DNA of 64,000 nt, from positions 248,001 to 312,000 of the forward strand of contig NZ_BAAAYO010000008.1 in the NCBI RefSeq assembly GCF_039536325.1, read 5' to 3'. The DNA is from Paenibacillus_AB hodogayensis. Lineage in GTDB: Bacteria > Bacillota > Bacilli > Paenibacillales > NBRC-103111. Position numbers and translations under genes: made by a program. Positions within the stretch are counted from its first letter, which is position 1, and every line of letters starts with the position of its first letter. Below, in pieces: positions 34,893 to 44,170 of the stretch. A model generated the notes under the pieces. It had not been told where the DNA came from and searched no databases. It saw only the letters and a list, made by a program, of their open reading frames with translations.

Positions 34893-35416
34893 CAGTCGAT
34901 CAAGCCTTCCAGCACATGGACGCGAATCCGCTTCTCTTCCACGTTCACGTCCAAGATGCAATCATCGATTACCGGCAGGAGCACCTGCTTGCCTTTCGGA
35001 CGATCGACTACCCAGACGTGGTTCGCTCCGGGCGCCAAAATATCCGTCACCGTGCCAAGCTCGACGCCTTCGTCCGTCACGACCGAGCAGCCGATAATTT
35101 CGTGATAATAATATTCGCCTTCCTCCAGAGGTTTCCGCTCCTCGTCCGCAACTTGAAGCAGCCATCCCTTGTACGGAAGCACATCGTTGATATTATCGTG
35201 CCCCTGAAACTTCACGATATATACATTTTTGTGCGTGCGGGCAGTCTGTACCGTAACCGGGAGCACGTTCGTCTCCTCGTTCGGATCGACGAGCAGCAGC
35301 TTGCTCCCTTTGGCGAAGCGTTCCTCCGGAAAATCGGTTTGCGCCACGATTTTCAGCTCGCCCCGGATTTCGTGGGTATTGACCGCTTTCCCGACATTAA
35401 ATCGTTTTCCGCTCAT
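34892..35416 (-). CDS. rimM: RimM, 16S rRNA processing / 30S maturation factor
   Basis: RimM (174 aa) binds uS19 and assists maturation of the 30S head. The N-terminal barrel begins FNVGKAVNTHEIRGELKIVAQTDFPEERF; the C-terminal PRC-like domain has EYYYHEIIGCSVVTDEGVELGTVTDIL and VLLPVIDDCILDVNVEEKRIRVH. The ATG at 35416 follows AGGGAGG; the frame to 35530 is open but unsupported. In Bacillus, ylqD stands between khpA and rimM; it is absent here. Confidence 0.96.
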   Translation of the reverse strand: MSGKRFNVGKAVNTHEIRGELKIVAQTDFPEERFAKGSKLLLVDPNEETNVLPVTVQTARTHKNVYIVKFQGHDNINDVLPYKGWLLQVADEERKPLEEGEYYYHEIIGCSVVTDEGVELGTVTDILAPGANHVWVVDRPKGKQVLLPVIDDCILDVNVEEKRIRVHVLEGLID

Positions 35417-35469
35417 GGTTCCCTCCCTATCGGCTCTTTCCCGTGCTAATGGACCTCGCATATTGGGAA

Positions 35470-35496
35470 AAGGGCTAGGTACAGGACCTAACCCTT
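35470..35496 (-). terminator. Intra-operon hairpin between khpA and rimM
   Basis: AAGGGCTAGGT (35470-35480) pairs with ACCTAACCCTT (35486-35496) over eleven positions with one G-U-type pair, around a five-base loop. On the minus strand the stem is followed only by TTCCC, so it may be an attenuator or an RNA-processing site rather than a full terminator. Confidence 0.5.
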
Positions 35497-35526
35497 CATT
35501 TCCTTTAAGCCGCGCCGTTTCCGTCG

Positions 35527-35757
35527 TCAAGAAACGATTTCCACGGACACACGCTTGTTATGTTTCACGGCCGCCGAAGTGACGACGGTGCGCAAAGCTT
35601 TGGCGATCCGCCCTTGCTTGCCGATCACCTTCCCCATATCGGAGGGGTGAACGGACAGCCGGTAAACGAGCTCGTCTTTTACCTCCACTTCGCTCACCGC
35701 GACATCTTCCGGATGATCAACCAACGCCTTCGCGATAACGGTGATCAAATCTCTCAT
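35527..35757 (-). CDS. khpA: KhpA, KH-domain RNA-binding protein
   Basis: This 76-residue protein consists of one KH domain, with the RNA-binding loop GKQG in MGKVIGKQGRIAKALRTVV. In other Firmicutes KhpA pairs with KhpB (Jag) and acts on mRNAs linked to cell division. The ATG at 35757 stands five bases after GGAGG; an upstream ATG at 35769 is inside that region. It sits between rpsP and rimM, the conserved place (ylqC in Bacillus). Confidence 0.94.
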   Translation of the reverse strand: MRDLITVIAKALVDHPEDVAVSEVEVKDELVYRLSVHPSDMGKVIGKQGRIAKALRTVVTSAAVKHNKRVSVEIVS

Positions 35758-35778
35758 AGCAACCTCCAAATCAACAGA

Positions 35779-36051
35779 TTACTTCTGTTGTCTGATTTGG
35801 TGAAACTTAGTCAAGATGCCGGCTTTGCTGAGCAGGCTGCGAACCGTGTCGGACGCTTGCGCGCCGTTTTGAAGCCATTGCAACGCCTTGTCCTCGTCGA
35901 TTGCGACGGAAGCCGGCGAAGTCAGCGGGTTGTACGTGCCGATTTCTTCAATGAAACGGCCGTCACGCGGGGAACGGGAATCCGATACAACCACGCGGTA
36001 AAAAGGAGCCTTGTGAGCGCCCATACGTTTCAGACGAATGCGAACTGCCAT
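35779..36051 (-). CDS. rpsP: Ribosomal protein bS16
   Basis: bS16 (90 aa) is a primary binding protein of the 30S body. MAVRIRLKRMGAHKAPFYRVVVSDSRSPRDGRFIEEIGTYNP is the standard N-terminal part (residues 1-42), and ALQWLQNGAQASDTVRSLLSKAGI follows. The start is ATG with a GGGAGGTG site, and khpA begins about 20 bases after its stop. It lies downstream of ffh. Confidence 0.98.
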   Translation of the reverse strand: MAVRIRLKRMGAHKAPFYRVVVSDSRSPRDGRFIEEIGTYNPLTSPASVAIDEDKALQWLQNGAQASDTVRSLLSKAGILTKFHQIRQQK

Positions 36052-36146
36052 TATGTTTTCACCTCCCTTAAAAGAATCCCTGTAACGGGTGCGATGCTTG
36101 CCAAATGAACGGGCCGCTTAAGCGGGATTCCGGGGTATCCGCCGGT

Positions 36147-37529
36147 TTAACCGAACGGAAACTTGAAGCCGCCCCCGCCTTTGCCCATTTTGTTTTTCAA
36201 CTGCTTCATGCCCTTCGGACCGCCTGGACCCATCATCGACGAAAACTGCTTCATCATTTTGCGCATATCGTCGAACTGCTTGATCAGCCGGTTGACGTCC
36301 TGAATGGTCGTGCCGCTGCCTTTGGCAATCCGCTTGCGACGGTTCGCGTTCAGCAGCTCGGGCTTGACCTTTTCTTCCTTGGTCATCGATTTGACGATGG
36401 CGACGACGCGTCCCATCTGCTTATCGTCCACCTTCAAATCTTTCATGCCCTTCATTTTGTTCGCTCCGGGCAGCATGTCGAGCAGCTGGTCGATCGGACC
36501 GAGCTTCTTCACCTGTTCCATCTGTTCAAGGAAATCCTCGAACGTGAACTCGGCGTTGCGCATCTTGCGCTCCATCTCCGCCGCTTTATCGGCATCGATA
36601 TTCGCTTGCGCCTTCTCGATCAGCGACAGCATATCGCCCATGCCAAGTATCCGCGACGCCATCCGCTCCGGGTGGAACGGCTCGAGCGAGTCGACTTTTT
36701 CGCCCATCGAGGCGAATTTGATCGGACAGCCGGTTACCGACTTGACCGACAAAGCCGCGCCGCCGCGCGAGTCGCCGTCCAGACGCGACAGGATAATGCC
36801 GCTCAGCTCCAGCTGAGCGTGAAAGCTTTCGGCGACGCTGACCGCTTCCTGCCCCGTCATCGCATCGATGACGAGCAGCGTCTCGTCCGGCTTGACCGCC
36901 TCGACGATTTGCCGCAGCTCTTCCATCAGCTGCTCGTCGGTTTGCAGCCGGCCGGCCGTATCGATAATCACATAGTCGTTGCCGTTGTCCTTCGCATGCT
37001 GCAAACCGCCTTTGGCAATATCGACCGGGCTTGTCTTGTCCCCGAGCGTAAATACCGGCGCCTTAATCTGCTCGCCGAGCACTTGCAGCTGCTTGATCGC
37101 GGCAGGCCGGTAAATGTCCGCCGCCACCAGCAGCGGACGGTGCTGCTGCTTCTGCAGCAGCTTGGCCAGCTTGCTGGAAGCCGTCGTTTTACCCGCGCCC
37201 TGCAAGCCTACCATCAAAATGACAGTCGGCGGCTTGTTCGCCTTCGCCAGCTTGCTTTGCGTGCCGCCCATGAGCGCCGTCAGCTCTTTGTTAACGATAT
37301 CGATGACGACCATGCCCGGCGTGAAGCTTTTCAGTACGTCCTGACCGATCGCCTTCTCTTTCACCTTGGCGATAAATTCCTTGACGACCTTAAAATTGAC
37401 GTCCGCTTCCAGCAGGGCGAGGCGCACCTCGCGCAGCGCTTCGCTAACGTCATCCTCGGTCAGCTTGCCTTTGCCGCGGAGCTTGGTCAGCACATTTTGC
37501 AGCCGGCCGGTCAATCCTTCAAATGCCAT
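36147..37529 (-). CDS. ffh: Ffh, signal recognition particle protein
   Basis: Ffh (460 aa) binds signal sequences and the SRP RNA and pairs with FtsY. The N domain begins MAFEGLTGRLQNVLTKLRGKG; the G domain has GLQGAGKTT, DTAGRLQ and SRLDGDSRGG; the C-terminal M domain is Met-rich, with GMGDMLSLIEKAQ before it and GSGTTIQDVNRLIKQFDDMRKMMKQF at its end. The ATG at 37529 follows GGGGGG by six bases and matches the family; an ATG two codons earlier is the alternative. ylxM precedes it. Confidence 0.97.
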   Translation of the reverse strand: MAFEGLTGRLQNVLTKLRGKGKLTEDDVSEALREVRLALLEADVNFKVVKEFIAKVKEKAIGQDVLKSFTPGMVVIDIVNKELTALMGGTQSKLAKANKPPTVILMVGLQGAGKTTASSKLAKLLQKQQHRPLLVAADIYRPAAIKQLQVLGEQIKAPVFTLGDKTSPVDIAKGGLQHAKDNGNDYVIIDTAGRLQTDEQLMEELRQIVEAVKPDETLLVIDAMTGQEAVSVAESFHAQLELSGIILSRLDGDSRGGAALSVKSVTGCPIKFASMGEKVDSLEPFHPERMASRILGMGDMLSLIEKAQANIDADKAAEMERKMRNAEFTFEDFLEQMEQVKKLGPIDQLLDMLPGANKMKGMKDLKVDDKQMGRVVAIVKSMTKEEKVKPELLNANRRKRIAKGSGTTIQDVNRLIKQFDDMRKMMKQFSSMMGPGGPKGMKQLKNKMGKGGGGFKFPFG

Positions 37530-37572
37530 GGTCATCCCCCCGCTTCTTCGGTGGATTGGATAAAGCTGTCGT

Positions 37573-37923
37573 TCAATCTATATTGTACAGGTTTCGCACC
37601 AGTCGTTTCAATTCGTCCTGTCCATTCAGCGAAGCTTGACCGAATATAGCCTCGATCTGTTCCGAAAGCTCTCTTCGCTGCTCGTGCTTCCCCAGCAGTC
37701 CGAGCTTCGTCTCGCACTCTTCGAGCGTCTGCTCGGCGCGCTTGATATGCTCGTAAACGGCCTGACGGCTAATCTCGAATTCGGCGGATATTTCCCCCAG
37801 CGAGTAGTCGTCGTGGAAATAAAGCCCGAGAAACGTTTGCTGCTTCTCCGTGAGCAGCGGCCCGTAAATATCGAACAGCATATTGATACGGTTCGTCTTG
37901 CGGAGAGTATCTTCGCCAGCCAT
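37573..37923 (-). CDS. ylxM: YlxM, SRP-associated helix-turn-helix protein
   Basis: YlxM (116 aa) is a small DNA- or RNA-binding-like protein encoded with ffh; in streptococci it modulates SRP activity. The sigma-70 region 4-like helix-turn-helix is YSLGEISAEFEISRQAVYEHIKRAEQTLEECE (about 44-75). The N-terminus LRKTNRINMLFDIYGPLLTEKQ is typical. The ATG at 37923 follows GGAGGAG; the frame extends 300 bases further upstream but runs into AT-rich non-coding sequence. ffh starts 44 bases downstream. Confidence 0.93.
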   Translation of the reverse strand: MAGEDTLRKTNRINMLFDIYGPLLTEKQQTFLGLYFHDDYSLGEISAEFEISRQAVYEHIKRAEQTLEECETKLGLLGKHEQRRELSEQIEAIFGQASLNGQDELKRLVRNLYNID

Positions 37924-38059
37924 CTCGCCACTCCTCCTGGAAGAGGATGCTGTAAAGGAAAAACACTTTACAACTTCAACAAACCTTATTGTACCGATTG
38001 TTCGGAACGTTGTCAAGTATTTTACCTTGTCAGCTTGGAGGATCGCTTTCAGATCGACT

Positions 38060-38389
38060 TCAGGCAATCGGAGCGCCGTTCGGCACAAGCGTATCCGGCC
38101 GCAGCAGAACGACATCTCCCTCTTCGGGAACAGCCCCGAGCACAAGCACCTCGGAGACGAAACCCGCGATCCGCTTCGGGGGAAAATTGACGATCGCCGC
38201 GACCTGCGTGCCGACAAGAGCATCGGGTTCGTATCGTTTCGTAATTTGGGCGCTTGTCCGTTTCAAGCCAAGCTCCCCGAAATCCACGACAAGCTTGATC
38301 GCCGGCTTGCGCGCTTCCGCAAACGGCTCGGCGGAGACGACCGTCCCGATGCGGATATCGAGCTCGGCAAAGTGTCCATATTCCGCCAT
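38060..38389 (-). CDS. csaA: CsaA, tRNA-binding-domain chaperone
   Basis: CsaA (109 aa) is a dimeric OB-fold protein that binds tRNA and, in Bacillus, is described as an export-related chaperone. The conserved core KPAIKLVVDFGELGLKRTSAQITKRY and VNFPPKRIAGFVSEVLVLG is clear, and the end DVVLLRPDTLVPNGAPIA is typical. The ATG at 38389 gives the same length as Bacillus CsaA; a TTG three codons upstream overlaps the rbsK stop and could be used instead. In Bacillus the gene lies elsewhere; here it is placed between rbsK and ylxM. Confidence 0.93.
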   Translation of the reverse strand: MAEYGHFAELDIRIGTVVSAEPFAEARKPAIKLVVDFGELGLKRTSAQITKRYEPDALVGTQVAAIVNFPPKRIAGFVSEVLVLGAVPEEGDVVLLRPDTLVPNGAPIA

Positions 38390-38394
38390 TCGAG

Positions 38395-39342
38395 TCAAGC
38401 TTCCGCCCCGGCGAAGCTCTCCACCTGTTCGCGCGTCGGCAGCGACGACTGCGCGCCGAACCGGGTGACCGTGAGCGCCCCGACCTTGGAGGCAAAACGA
38501 ACCGCCTCCGCCAGCTCCGCCCCTTCTCCCCAGCGGACGGCCACGCCGGCATTGAATGAGTCGCCTGCCGCCGTCGTGTCGACCACATCGACTTTGTAAG
38601 CCGGGTATGTCGCTCTCGCCCCGCCGATCGCGGTGCGGACTCCTTTTTCCCCGACGGTAATTAACAAGGAAGCGTGACCGGCAATGTCCTGCAGCACGGT
38701 CATGCGGTCCTCCAGGCTGCCTGCCCCTTCGACGGTGCCGTGCGCCAATATAGCCGCTTCCGTCTCGTTCGGCGTCAGTACGTCGACCAGCTCCAGCAGC
38801 TCGGCCGGCAGCTTCTGAGCCGGGGCCGGGTTCAGTATCGTCCGCACGCCATGACGGCGGGCGATGCGCAGCGCCGCTTCCACCGCGGGGAACGGAATTT
38901 CCAACTGGACGAGCAGCACGTCGGCCGAACCGATCTTCGCCTCAGCTTCCTCCACTTGCCCGACCGTAACGAGCGCATTCGCTCCGGGCACGACGACGAT
39001 GCTGTTGTCTCCGTCTCCCAGCACCTGAATCAGCGCCACGCCCGTCGTCGCTTCCTGCTCGACACGCACATGCGACGTATCGATCCCTTCGTTCCGCAGT
39101 TGCTCGATCATTTTGCCGCCGAACAGATCGCCGCCAACGCAGCCGATCATGCTGACTTCCGCTCCGAGACGCGCAGCCGCAACCGCCTGATTCGCGCCTT
39201 TGCCGCCCGGAATCATCGAGAAGCTTTCGCCGAGTATCGTCTCTCCGGGAACCGGGGATTTGGCTGTCGTGACGACCAAATCCATATTGATGCTGCCTAC
39301 GACGGCAATTTTCGCTTTGCGTTTGTTCGTTTCACCCGTCAT
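38395..39342 (-). CDS. rbsK: RbsK-like ribokinase
   Basis: This 315-residue PfkB-family kinase most likely phosphorylates ribose. It has the N-terminal GSINMDLVVTT, the first signature GGKGANQAVAAARLGAEVSMIGCVG (about 46-70), and the second signature VDTTAAGDSFNAGVAV with the catalytic Asp in the GD pair. Close homology to ribokinase rather than fructokinase is suggested by NMDLV and NPAPA. The start is ATG behind AAGGAGCG. No ribose transporter is adjacent; it sits between ftsY and csaA. Confidence 0.9.
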   Translation of the reverse strand: MTGETNKRKAKIAVVGSINMDLVVTTAKSPVPGETILGESFSMIPGGKGANQAVAAARLGAEVSMIGCVGGDLFGGKMIEQLRNEGIDTSHVRVEQEATTGVALIQVLGDGDNSIVVVPGANALVTVGQVEEAEAKIGSADVLLVQLEIPFPAVEAALRIARRHGVRTILNPAPAQKLPAELLELVDVLTPNETEAAILAHGTVEGAGSLEDRMTVLQDIAGHASLLITVGEKGVRTAIGGARATYPAYKVDVVDTTAAGDSFNAGVAVRWGEGAELAEAVRFASKVGALTVTRFGAQSSLPTREQVESFAGAEA

Positions 39343-39400
39343 GGTATCGCTCCTTCTTGTGCTATCGCAAGCTGATTTTATGTGGCGCTTCCAGGCTTCC

Positions 39401-40393
39401 TTAAGATTCGTCGGCGGCTTCCTTCTGAATAAGTCCGGCGAACAGCGCGTGCACGAACTGCTCCGAATCGAAATCTTCCAGATCGTCTATCTTTTCCCCG
39501 AGCCCTACCAGCTTGACCGGAATGTTCAACTCGTTGCGGATGGCGATGACGATGCCTCCTTTGGCCGTACTGTCCAGCTTGGATAGCACCAGCCCGGTGA
39601 CGCCGGTCTTCTCGCCGAACAGCTTCGCCTGGATCAGCGCGTTTTGCCCGGTCGTGGCGTCTATGACGAGCAGCGTCTCATGCGGCGCATCGGGAATTTC
39701 TCGGCGAATGACCCGGTAAATTTTGTTCAGCTCTTCCATCAGGTTCGCCTTATTTTGCAGACGTCCGGCCGTATCGCACAGCAGCACGTCGACGCCGCGC
39801 GTTTTGGCCGCCTGGATCGCATCGAACATGACCGCAGCCGGATCGGAGCCCTCCGAATGCTTGATGACGTCGACCCCGGCGCGTTGTCCCCACACTTCCA
39901 GCTGATCGATCGCAGCGGCACGGAACGTATCGCCGGCGGCGAGCAGCACCTTTTTCCCCTGCTTCTTGAACCGATGCGCCAATTTGCCGATCGAGGTCGT
40001 CTTGCCTACCCCGTTCACGCCGACAAACAGAAAAACCGTCATGCCGGTCGGGTTCATATGCAGGCTGTTGTCTTCCGGTCCCTGCATCATGGCGACAAGC
40101 TTCTCTGACAAAATCGGCTGAAGGTCGGCCGGATTCTCGATCTTCCGCTTGCGCACCTCAGTGCGAAGCTGCTCGATCAGCTCCAAGACCGTATTGACGC
40201 CGACATCGGCGCCGATCAGAATCTCCTCCAACTCCTCGTAAAAATCCTCGTCGATCTTCTTGCGCCGAAGGATCAGATCCTCCACCTTCTCCACGAACGC
40301 GGAGCGGGTTTTGCTCAACCCTTCCTTAAACTTGTTCGTGACCGTTTCGGCTTTGGCGGATATACTTTCCCGCAGCTTTTTAAAAAAACTCAT
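39401..40393 (-). CDS. ftsY: FtsY, SRP receptor GTPase
   Basis: FtsY (330 aa) docks SRP-ribosome complexes at the membrane. It lacks the long acidic N-terminal domain of the E. coli protein and begins MSFFKKLRESISAKAETVTNKFKEGLSKTR, an amphipathic membrane-binding segment as in Bacillus. The G motifs are GVNGVGKTTSIGKLA, DTAGRLQNKANLMEEL and SKLDSTAKGG. The start is ATG behind GGAGAGTCGCC, in the order smc-ftsY. Confidence 0.97.
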   Translation of the reverse strand: MSFFKKLRESISAKAETVTNKFKEGLSKTRSAFVEKVEDLILRRKKIDEDFYEELEEILIGADVGVNTVLELIEQLRTEVRKRKIENPADLQPILSEKLVAMMQGPEDNSLHMNPTGMTVFLFVGVNGVGKTTSIGKLAHRFKKQGKKVLLAAGDTFRAAAIDQLEVWGQRAGVDVIKHSEGSDPAAVMFDAIQAAKTRGVDVLLCDTAGRLQNKANLMEELNKIYRVIRREIPDAPHETLLVIDATTGQNALIQAKLFGEKTGVTGLVLSKLDSTAKGGIVIAIRNELNIPVKLVGLGEKIDDLEDFDSEQFVHALFAGLIQKEAADES

Positions 40394-40502
40394 GGCGACT
40401 CTCCATCCGTCGTATTTTTCTATAAACCGATTCGCCTCGCACCCATGTCAGCACGAAAACGACTTCGCTTCAAACTCTCCGTCTTCCTTGTTCGTCCTAC
40501 TG

Positions 40503-43500
40503 CTAGGCGGTCAATGGGTTGTCCTCGTCCAGACGGACGGACACGAGCTTCGATACGCCGCCTTCCTCCATCGTCACGCCGTACAGCACATCCGCCGACT
40601 CCATCGTACCTTTGCGGTGGGTCACGACGATAAACTGGGTCTGTCCGGAAAACTCGCGCAAATATTCCGCGAACCGGCTTACGTTGGCTTCGTCCAGCGC
40701 CGCCTCCACCTCGTCCAGCACGCAGAACGGCACCGGCTTGATGTGGAGGATCGCAAACAACAGCGCCATAGCCGTCAGCGCGCGCTCCCCGCCGCTTAGG
40801 AGCTGCAGGTTTTGCAGCTTCTTGCCCGGGGGCTGGGCCACGATCTCGATGCCGGTATCGAGCAGCCGATCGGGCTCGGACAGGATCAGATCGGCCCGGC
40901 CGCCGCCGAACAGTTTCGCGAATACTTGCACAAACTGCGTGCGGATGGCGTCGAACGTCGTCTTGAAACGTTTGGACATCTCTTCGTCCATCTCCCGGAT
41001 GACGAGATAGAGCGCCGTTTTGGCTTCGACCAGATCGTTTTTTTGCTCGCTCAAAAACTGATAACGCTCGTTGACCCGCTGGTATTCCTCGACGGCCCCA
41101 AGGTTGACGTCGCCGAGCGCGGCAATTTGCCGCTTCAGGTCCTTCACTTCGTTTTGCAGGGCAGGCACGTCGTCCGGCACCGGATAGCGCTGCTTCGCCA
41201 GCTCGTAGCTGAGCTCGTACTCCTCGGCCAGCTTCTTCAACAGATTCTCCAGCTCGACATCGAGCCGGTTGACGCGCACTTCGGTATGACGCAGCTGCTC
41301 TTCGACCGTCTTGAGCTGGGTGCGCTGCTCCCGCGTCAGGCTCTCGCCTTCCTCCAGCTTTTGCACCCATTTGGCCCGCTCCGCCCGTTTGAACTCCATC
41401 TGCTCGGAAGCTTCCAGCTTCTTCAGGCGGAAATGGTTCAACTGCTCGGTCTGATGGACCGTCTGGTCCTCGTTGGCCCCGATATCCGCCTCCAGTTGCT
41501 TGAGCAGCCGCCTGTTGCCGCCGCGCTCCCGCTCGGACGCTCCCAGATCGTCGTCGAACCGGCGAAGCTGCTCCTCGAGGGACTGCTTTTCCTGGCTCAT
41601 CGAAGCCGTCTTCACTTTGAGCGACGTCAATTGAACCTGCAATTCCTCCTTGGCCGATTCCTTGGCCTTGCGCTTCAGCTCGGCATCGCGAATCGACTGC
41701 TGAATCGACTGCTCTTCTTTCTGAAGCGCGGCAAGCGACTGCTCGGCTCCGCTCTTCTTCCGTTCGAAGTCGCCCCGTTCGGCGGAAAGCGATTCGCGGT
41801 CCTGCGAGTAGAGGGCGGTTTGCTGCTCGGCATTTTTCCCTTCGCTGTCCAACTGATTGAATTGGGAACGAATCTGCTGCTCCTCGATCCGCTGCTGCTC
41901 GCCAAGCTGCCGCAGCTCGTCCAGCGTCCGTCCGCCTTCGGCCAGCTCGCGGCGGATGCCCTCCAGCTTCTTGCGCAGATCGCCGAGCTGGCTTTCCGCC
42001 GCGCGGATTTCCTTGTCCATCTCGTCGATTTGCCGCTTCCGGCCGAGCAGGCTGGACGTCTTCTTGTTCAGGCTTCCCCCCGACATCGAACCGCCGGGGT
42101 TGACCACATCCCCGTCCAGCGTTACGACCCGGTAGCGGTACTGACATTTGGCGGCGATCCGATTCGCTTCCTCCAACGTTTCGGATATGATGACGTTGCC
42201 GAGCATGCTGGCGATAATTTGCTCGTACCGGTCCTCGAACCGGACGAGATTGACGGCGATACCGACAAAGCCTTTTACCTCGGACAACGTCTTCTTCTCA
42301 TGCTCCGGAATCGAGCGACCGCGTATGACGTCCAACGGCAGGAACGTAGCCCGTCCGGCCTGCCGGCGCTTCAGAAAAGCGATCGCTTCGCGACCCGACG
42401 CCTCGTTCTCGACGACGATATTTTGCAGCGCTCCGCCAAGCGCCGTCTCGATCGCCGTTTCCACCTCAGCCGGCACTTTGACCAGTTCCGCCACCGCTCC
42501 ATGGATGCCCTTCAGTCCGTCGGCCCGTTCCTTCGCCTTCAGCACTTCCTTGACACCGTGGGCGAAGCCGTCGTAATCGTTCTCCATCTCGCGCATCGTA
42601 TCGCGGCGGGAGACGAGAGCCTCCAGCTTCTGCTCCCACTTGCGCACCATGTCCTGCACTTGGCCGAGCAGTTCCTGCTTGGCCTTCAGCTCTTGTCCGA
42701 GCGCGGAGTAGCGGTCGCGGTTTTCCTGCAGCTCCCTGGCCAACCGTTCCGCCTGCTCCTGCAGCTCGCCGCGCTGGCGCACAATCCGCTCATGCTGGCC
42801 GGACCACTTGGCATACTCTTCGTCCATACGCTCCATACGGCGGGTGAGCGATTCGAGATGCTGCTCCGCATAACGCACCTCGTTGCGCGATTGCGCCATC
42901 CGGTTCAGCGTTTCCAGCAGGTCGGCTTTCAGATGCTCCTCTTCTAAGCTGCTGACCCCGCCGGCAACACCGAGAAGCCGCTCCTCTTCGGATGTCAGCT
43001 TCTCTTGAAGCTCTCCCACTTCGCGCTCCAGGGACGCATATTTCATCCGGAAAGCGTCCGCCTCGCCTTGCTTCTCCGCGATACGGCGATCTTGAGCCGC
43101 CAGCGTCTGCTCCAGTTGGTCGCGGTTGCTCAGCAAGTTTTTGCGCCGTTCCTTGAGCACCTCACCCTGGCCTTCGCTTTTCTCGAACTCCTCGCTCAGA
43201 CGGAGTACCGTCTCATGAAGACGGTCGATCTCCTCTTCCAGCCGCCTGGCTTCCATCCGCTCCTTCTCCAGCAGCGCATCGTGACGGCTGACGACCGTGG
43301 ACAGCTCCAGCTCCTGCTTCTGCAGCGCCTTCAGCTTCTCGCTGGCCTCGGCCCACGAATGGTGAATCTGCTCGATCTGGTACACGTACGTGGAAATTTC
43401 CCCCGACTTCAATTGTTCCTTGAGCTGCTTGTAGCGGACCGCCTTTTCCGACTGATCGCGCAGCGGCTCCAGTTGGTCCTCCAGCTCGGATACGAGGTCG

Positions 43501-44075
43501 TGGATGCGCAGCAGGTTTTGCTCCGTATCGGACAGCTTCCGCTCGGCTTCCTTCTTGCGGGACTTGTATTTCACAATACCCGAAGCTTCCTCAAAAATGC
43601 CGCGCCGGTCTTCGGACTTCGTGCTGAGAATTTCCTCGATCCGGCCTTGACCGATAATCGAATACGCTTCCTTGCCGATGCCGGTGTCCATGAACAGCTC
43701 GGTAATATCTTTCAACCGGCAAGATTGCTTGTTTATAAAATATTCGCTGTCGCCGCTTCGATGAATCCGGCGCGTTACCGTCACCTCGTTGAAGTCCAGC
43801 TTCAGCGCCTCGTCCGTGTTGTCCAGCGTCAGCGACACTTCGCCGTAATTGACCGCCTTGCGGGAATCGCTGCCGGCGAAAATGATATCCTCCATCTTGC
43901 CGCCGCGCAGCGAACGTGCGCTTTGCTCCCCCAGTACCCAGCGGATCGAGTCGGAAATATTGCTTTTGCCGCTGCCGTTCGGCCCGACAACCGCGGTGAT
44001 TCCCTGCACGAACTCCAGCTCGGTTTTGTCGGCGAACGATTTGAATCCGGCCAACTCCAAACGTTTCAAAAACAT
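40503..44075 (-). CDS. smc: SMC, chromosome condensation ATPase
   Basis: SMC (1190 aa) forms the dimeric ring that, with ScpAB, organises chromosome arms. The N-terminal head has Walker A GPNGSGKS (31-38) and QSARSLRGGKMEDIIFAG. Two long coiled coils (about 170-500 and 670-1010) flank the hinge (about 510-660, with GLKGIHGAVAELVKVP). The C-terminal head holds the signature LSGGERALTAMALLFAI and Walker B PFCVLDEVEAALD. The start is ATG; a promoter with an extended -10 is visible about 95 bases upstream. Long antisense frames over this gene are shadows. Confidence 0.97.
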   Translation of the reverse strand: MFLKRLELAGFKSFADKTELEFVQGITAVVGPNGSGKSNISDSIRWVLGEQSARSLRGGKMEDIIFAGSDSRKAVNYGEVSLTLDNTDEALKLDFNEVTVTRRIHRSGDSEYFINKQSCRLKDITELFMDTGIGKEAYSIIGQGRIEEILSTKSEDRRGIFEEASGIVKYKSRKKEAERKLSDTEQNLLRIHDLVSELEDQLEPLRDQSEKAVRYKQLKEQLKSGEISTYVYQIEQIHHSWAEASEKLKALQKQELELSTVVSRHDALLEKERMEARRLEEEIDRLHETVLRLSEEFEKSEGQGEVLKERRKNLLSNRDQLEQTLAAQDRRIAEKQGEADAFRMKYASLEREVGELQEKLTSEEERLLGVAGGVSSLEEEHLKADLLETLNRMAQSRNEVRYAEQHLESLTRRMERMDEEYAKWSGQHERIVRQRGELQEQAERLARELQENRDRYSALGQELKAKQELLGQVQDMVRKWEQKLEALVSRRDTMREMENDYDGFAHGVKEVLKAKERADGLKGIHGAVAELVKVPAEVETAIETALGGALQNIVVENEASGREAIAFLKRRQAGRATFLPLDVIRGRSIPEHEKKTLSEVKGFVGIAVNLVRFEDRYEQIIASMLGNVIISETLEEANRIAAKCQYRYRVVTLDGDVVNPGGSMSGGSLNKKTSSLLGRKRQIDEMDKEIRAAESQLGDLRKKLEGIRRELAEGGRTLDELRQLGEQQRIEEQQIRSQFNQLDSEGKNAEQQTALYSQDRESLSAERGDFERKKSGAEQSLAALQKEEQSIQQSIRDAELKRKAKESAKEELQVQLTSLKVKTASMSQEKQSLEEQLRRFDDDLGASERERGGNRRLLKQLEADIGANEDQTVHQTEQLNHFRLKKLEASEQMEFKRAERAKWVQKLEEGESLTREQRTQLKTVEEQLRHTEVRVNRLDVELENLLKKLAEEYELSYELAKQRYPVPDDVPALQNEVKDLKRQIAALGDVNLGAVEEYQRVNERYQFLSEQKNDLVEAKTALYLVIREMDEEMSKRFKTTFDAIRTQFVQVFAKLFGGGRADLILSEPDRLLDTGIEIVAQPPGKKLQNLQLLSGGERALTAMALLFAILHIKPVPFCVLDEVEAALDEANVSRFAEYLREFSGQTQFIVVTHRKGTMESADVLYGVTMEEGGVSKLVSVRLDEDNPLTA

Positions 44076-44170
44076 GGCTTCACCTCAAAACTTTGCGGAG
44101 CAAAGTGACTTCAAACGCGTCCTTGACTTTTCGCATGAAAAGCCGTTATTTCCGATAAATCGTCCATTCT

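Noticed and set aside
36105..37649. 514-codon plus-strand frame opposite ffh
   Set aside because: It is an antisense shadow of ffh.
40420..42147. 575-codon minus-strand frame overlapping smc
   Set aside because: It is an alternative frame of smc with Arg/Gly/Ala-rich composition and no recognisable domain.
40812..42947. 711-codon open frame on the plus strand opposite smc
   Set aside because: It is antisense to a clear smc gene, has Leu/Arg/His-rich shadow composition and no ribosome site; codon bias of smc leaves the opposite frame open.
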